NCBI GenBank assembly: GCA_002686195.1
Contig: NZAS01000011.1
Coordinates: 51,996 to 69,035 of the forward strand
DNA: 17,040 nucleotides
DNA from: Candidatus Pacearchaeota archaeon
GTDB taxonomy: Archaea; Nanoarchaeota; Nanoarchaeia; Pacearchaeales; GW2011-AR1
Reading direction: 5' to 3'
How positions within the stretch are numbered: the stretch's first letter is position 1; each line of letters starts with the position of its first letter. Shown one piece after another: positions 14,494 to 17,040 of the stretch. Position numbers and translations under genes: made by a program. Below the pieces are notes generated by a model that saw nothing but the letters and a program-made list of their open reading frames with translations, had not been told where the DNA came from and did no database searches.

Positions 14494-14519
14494 AAACTTA
14501 ATATACAAACTTAATATAC
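14494..14519. repeat. 13-bp tandem direct repeat in VWA gene leader
   Basis: aaacttaatatac occurs twice back to back (14494-14506 and 14507-14519) in the leader of the VWA gene, ending 11 bases before its GTG start. It could be a regulator site or a leader element that affects translation. Confidence 0.85.
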
Positions 14520-14613
14520 ATATGTAGTATAAATATTAATTGTTTTTTAGAATAGGGTTTAGTATAACATTAGGTTTTGCTTAGCGATAAAATATCAAAA
14601 TAAACATAAAACA

Positions 14614-14626
14614 TTTGATAATCAAA
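14614..14626. repeat. 13-bp palindrome, possible operator
   Basis: TTTGAT and ATCAAA flank one base, making a perfect palindrome in the spacer downstream of the lysin stop. It is short and AT-rich, so chance is possible. As a terminator it lacks G/C pairs. Confidence 0.25.
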
Positions 14627-14659
14627 GAAGTATTGAATAAAAATCTTATATTATCTTTT

Positions 14660-15667
14660 TCAAGAAAAGGACTTCTTGCTTAAGTTCTTTGTCAGGCAAA
14701 GCTTGTTTATATTATAAAGTTTTTCAAACCTAGAGTCACTATGCTTATCTGCAGCTATTTTTGGGCCCACCAGATCAGCGATGCCCATAGCAACCTCTGT
14801 CCTCTTCCTGGTGGATTCTACAGGGTGCCTTGGTCGCTCTACCTTTTCTACAAACCACTTTACCCACTCGGCTATACTTTTTTCTTGACTTATATCTATC
14901 TTTCTTTGAACATAGGCTGTCATAAATTCCAACTGCTTATCGTAGCTCGATAGAACCTCCATCTTTTCTTCTACGGTTGAGTTATCCACGTCTACTCCGT
15001 ATGCTTTTAAGAGACTTATTCCTAGTCCTCCGCAAATATTGAATTGCCATAATCCGAAAGAACAACACAGGCCTTTACCGGATATATCTATGGCTCGATC
15101 AGCATGCTTTTTTCCGTAGTCATCACAATCTCCGGCTATATCAGGTTTTAGATTTGACTCTTCTTTGGCGTTGGCAACCATTGCAATGCAGAGATTTTTA
15201 TTTTTAAGCACAGAATATAAATCATTATACAACTGAATAGAACCAGTTTGCCCAGAGGTTGTCCTATAAGAGGAGGGAGCTTCTTTGGAGAAAAAGTCCT
15301 CCAAAGCTGCTAGAGTTTTCTGTCCAACCGATCCGTCTGCAGTCAAGTTGAGCTCTTGATTATTTTTCTGAAAAGCCAAAATAGCTCTCCTTGTTTGCTT
15401 CCCAAAGATGCCATCTGCGCCAGCAGGCATAAAGTAGCCTTTGTCTAACAATAGCCTTTGTATTCTTTCTATAGAATAATCTCTTGGAGGATCATCCCTG
15501 TCTCCAAATTCGATCTTGCTTAAAACATTATCTCTTAATTTTTCTATTTTAGTTTTAAAAGATTCAAACTCTGATGAAATAAAATTAAAAATAGACTCAA
15601 CAGATTCTTCTATACTTGATGTTTTAAAAAGTCTTATTAAAGATTTGCGCCTTTCCAGGTCTGACAC
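14660..15667 (-). CDS. Lysin: peptidoglycan-binding plus lysozyme-like domain
   Basis: A 335-residue protein. After a helical N-terminal part (1-60), residues about 65-122 form a PG_binding_1 domain (IQRLLLDKGYF, then GADGIFGKQTRRAILAFQ). Residues about 143-300 look like a phage tail lysozyme domain: A-N-A-K-E169-E170-S-N, a short Cys-rich loop, S-F-G-L-W-Q-F at 203-209, and E-R-P-R-H-P near the end. E169 or E170 is the candidate catalytic acid. It would cut peptidoglycan glycan strands, as an endolysin or as a virion-associated lysin; the position next to a structural gene favours the second. No signal peptide. GTG 15667 is the start, with AAGGAGG 7 bases upstream inside the end of the preceding gene; an in-frame TAA 12 bases upstream excludes extension. 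Confidence 0.85.
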   Translation of the reverse strand: MSDLERRKSLIRLFKTSSIEESVESIFNFISSEFESFKTKIEKLRDNVLSKIEFGDRDDPPRDYSIERIQRLLLDKGYFMPAGADGIFGKQTRRAILAFQKNNQELNLTADGSVGQKTLAALEDFFSKEAPSSYRTTSGQTGSIQLYNDLYSVLKNKNLCIAMVANAKEESNLKPDIAGDCDDYGKKHADRAIDISGKGLCCSFGLWQFNICGGLGISLLKAYGVDVDNSTVEEKMEVLSSYDKQLEFMTAYVQRKIDISQEKSIAEWVKWFVEKVERPRHPVESTRKRTEVAMGIADLVGPKIAADKHSDSRFEKLYNINKLCLTKNLSKKSFS

Positions 15668-15669
15668 GA

Positions 15670-17040
15670 TTATTCCTCCTTAGCTAAGAAGGTTTCCATA
15701 TTTTGTTTTTCATCGTAAGTTGAGGTTACCTCTACTGTGGTCAAAGCATTTGTTTCATTCTTAGCATCTTCAGAGGAGGGGTAAACAACCAGTCTGCAGG
15801 AAAGAAGTCTTCCTGAGTCATCATAAAGAGAGTCTGTAATTCTGTGATTAAATTGAGTAAGGCCTGTCATTATTCTGCTAAACATGCCGAATGTATCTGC
15901 CGTTTCGTGATCAAAGACCGACTCCTCCCAAACCTCATGCGCAACCTCGTGCATTGTAGGATCTGTTTCTGCCTTTACAATAAGGGCATCAGTAGATTGC
16001 ACAATCCCTCCTGGAATTGAACTTTCATCTTCATCAACCATTTGTATTACAAAATGTTGTCCATGACCATCTGTTTCAACGCTGATAATTCTTACCAAAT
16101 ATTGTTCATAATCTTCTGGGGTTGCACCAAATATGCTCCTGGTCAATATAGCGGTTCGATCTATATACCCCGGCATTTGTTCACCGCTCAATGAATCGCT
16201 CGCCAAGGATGAAGAATAAAATCTTTTTCCATCGGAATCATCATGAGCACAATTATGGTAAGGGGTAAATCCATCTGCTGAATTATGAACTGTATGCTGT
16301 GTTATATATTGAGCCAGCATAGCATGCCCCATTGAACCAATATCTGCACCGCTATATGAGCTTCCATTATAGGTGCCCGAATCATCAATAGGGCTTCTTA
16401 CATCTGCGTTCCAAATACCCTCTACAATTTCTGCAACTGCACTACTAGATATTTCTTCATACGTAACAGAATCAACCTGTATAGCTCCTTCGTCAATTGC
16501 GTTGTCAGCAATAACATCAGCAGTTATTGCATCATCATCAAAAACCCTAGAGCTTATTGCGTCGGCTTGAAAAGAATCTTCCTGGATTCCGTCTGGCCTT
16601 ATAAGATTTACATTTTCAACGGCATTATTTATATTGTCATAGCCTTCGTCCATAAAGTCTTGTAAATTATTTGCCGCAGAAGAGCTGTCGTTTATAGAGT
16701 CTACATCAACTTCAGGAAGACCTGTTGATGCAGATGTCTTTACAGCGCCAGTATCACCCTCCCACTCCATAACGTTAACATCTGGAAAGTGATCAGTAAC
16801 ATTTATAGCAGTATCGTCACTATCCCACTCTTTAACATCTACCTGCAACCTGGCAGTATCTGTTCCTGTTTTTGCTGAAACTCCCTTGATCTGCTGTATA
16901 CTAACGCCGGGCATGCCAGGTGTTGATACAGAAGAGGCAACCCCTGTACCATCCCACTCAACTGTGTTTACGCTAGGCTTAAAAGATGGAGACAAAGCAA
17001 TATCTGCTGCAACTCCACCAAGAAGGTTGTTGCCCCAGCC
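15670..17040 (-). CDS. Phage structural (tail or fibre type) protein, N-terminus outside window
   Basis: The frame is open from the right edge to the TAA at 15670 (456 codons). The codons before TTG 16995 stay open and encode a sensible G/A-rich stretch, so the true start lies beyond the window. From the edge, about four degenerate repeats follow, built on V-x-x-x-E-W-x-G/S-D and T-x-G-x-P-x-V (16704-16968). Then comes a series of A-I-x-x-D-x-I-A-D-N-A-I type repeats (16396-16587), of the kind that build trimeric beta-rich phage fibres. A C-terminal domain of mixed composition ends in an acidic tail. This style is widespread in structural proteins of uncultured tailed phages, though no single family name fits. 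It lies directly before the lysin, which overlaps its end region through the ribosome site. Confidence 0.75.
   Translation of the reverse strand, partial: GWGNNLLGGVAADIALSPSFKPSVNTVEWDGTGVASSVSTPGMPGVSIQQIKGVSAKTGTDTARLQVDVKEWDSDDTAINVTDHFPDVNVMEWEGDTGAVKTSASTGLPEVDVDSINDSSSAANNLQDFMDEGYDNINNAVENVNLIRPDGIQEDSFQADAISSRVFDDDAITADVIADNAIDEGAIQVDSVTYEEISSSAVAEIVEGIWNADVRSPIDDSGTYNGSSYSGADIGSMGHAMLAQYITQHTVHNSADGFTPYHNCAHDDSDGKRFYSSSLASDSLSGEQMPGYIDRTAILTRSIFGATPEDYEQYLVRIISVETDGHGQHFVIQMVDEDESSIPGGIVQSTDALIVKAETDPTMHEVAHEVWEESVFDHETADTFGMFSRIMTGLTQFNHRITDSLYDDSGRLLSCRLVVYPSSEDAKNETNALTTVEVTSTYDEKQNMETFLAKEE

Larger units (their letters stand above)
14483..14659 (-). other. 177-bp spacer, likely start of the lipoprotein message
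   Basis: The longest gap in the leftward set, between the lysin and the VWA genes. It holds a 13-bp tandem repeat (14494-14519), a 13-bp palindrome (14614-14626) and, on the minus strand, TATACT twice (about 14560 and 14530), which are possible -10 elements without convincing -35 partners. A promoter for the lipoprotein block is likely here by position, but no single site can be chosen. Confidence 0.4.

Overview
The window looks like part of the late region of a large tailed phage or of a big prophage. It is AT-rich and densely packed, and almost all of it is read leftward (minus strand). The phage case rests on four things: a structural protein with repeats typical of tail or fibre proteins running off the right edge (15670 to beyond 17040); a peptidoglycan-binding plus lysozyme-like lysin next to it (14660-15667); a small coiled-coil protein with a C-terminal membrane anchor of a kind common in phages (10207-10533); and several acidic proteins of unknown function that share an N-terminal helix motif. 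The host is probably Gram-negative. Four genes (10892-14482) encode predicted lipoproteins, and their choice-of-anchor-D and VWA domains recall Myxococcota, Bradymonadota or Bdellovibrionota. A bacterial chromosome carrying phage genes cannot be excluded from this window alone.

Layout in transcription order of the leftward set: structural protein, lysin, a 177-bp spacer, two paralogous VWA lipoproteins, a thioredoxin-like lipoprotein, a Cys-rich lipoprotein, two small coiled-coil proteins (the second with a membrane anchor), a CPBP-family membrane protease, a motif-bearing gene interrupted by an amber codon, an exported trypsin-like protease, two more motif-bearing acidic proteins, a 331-residue acidic protein and a 1224-residue protein. 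This last gene ends 5 bp from the end of a short rightward set of three small genes (1553-2411). A second leftward set starts at 1486, divergent from the rightward set: a class A DnaJ, a small DUF2061 membrane protein and a zinc-binding protein cut by the left edge.

How the genes may work together is inference. The right end suggests virion and cell-wall lysis functions. The lipoprotein block looks like cargo that would alter the host envelope, for example superinfection exclusion or surface remodelling. The motif-bearing acidic proteins, with the trypsin-like protease among them, could be virion-packaged or internal proteins.

The points most worth following are: (1) an N-terminal motif shared by at least four otherwise unrelated proteins; (2) one of these genes split by an in-frame TAG, followed by 70 codons with no usual start codon; (3) a perfect 10-bp hairpin that buries the Shine-Dalgarno of the trypsin-like protease and whose middle reads TATAAATA; and (4) the lipoprotein block in phage context. 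No tRNA, rRNA, CRISPR array, insertion sequence or integrase was found. No stretch longer than 300 bases lacks a gene.
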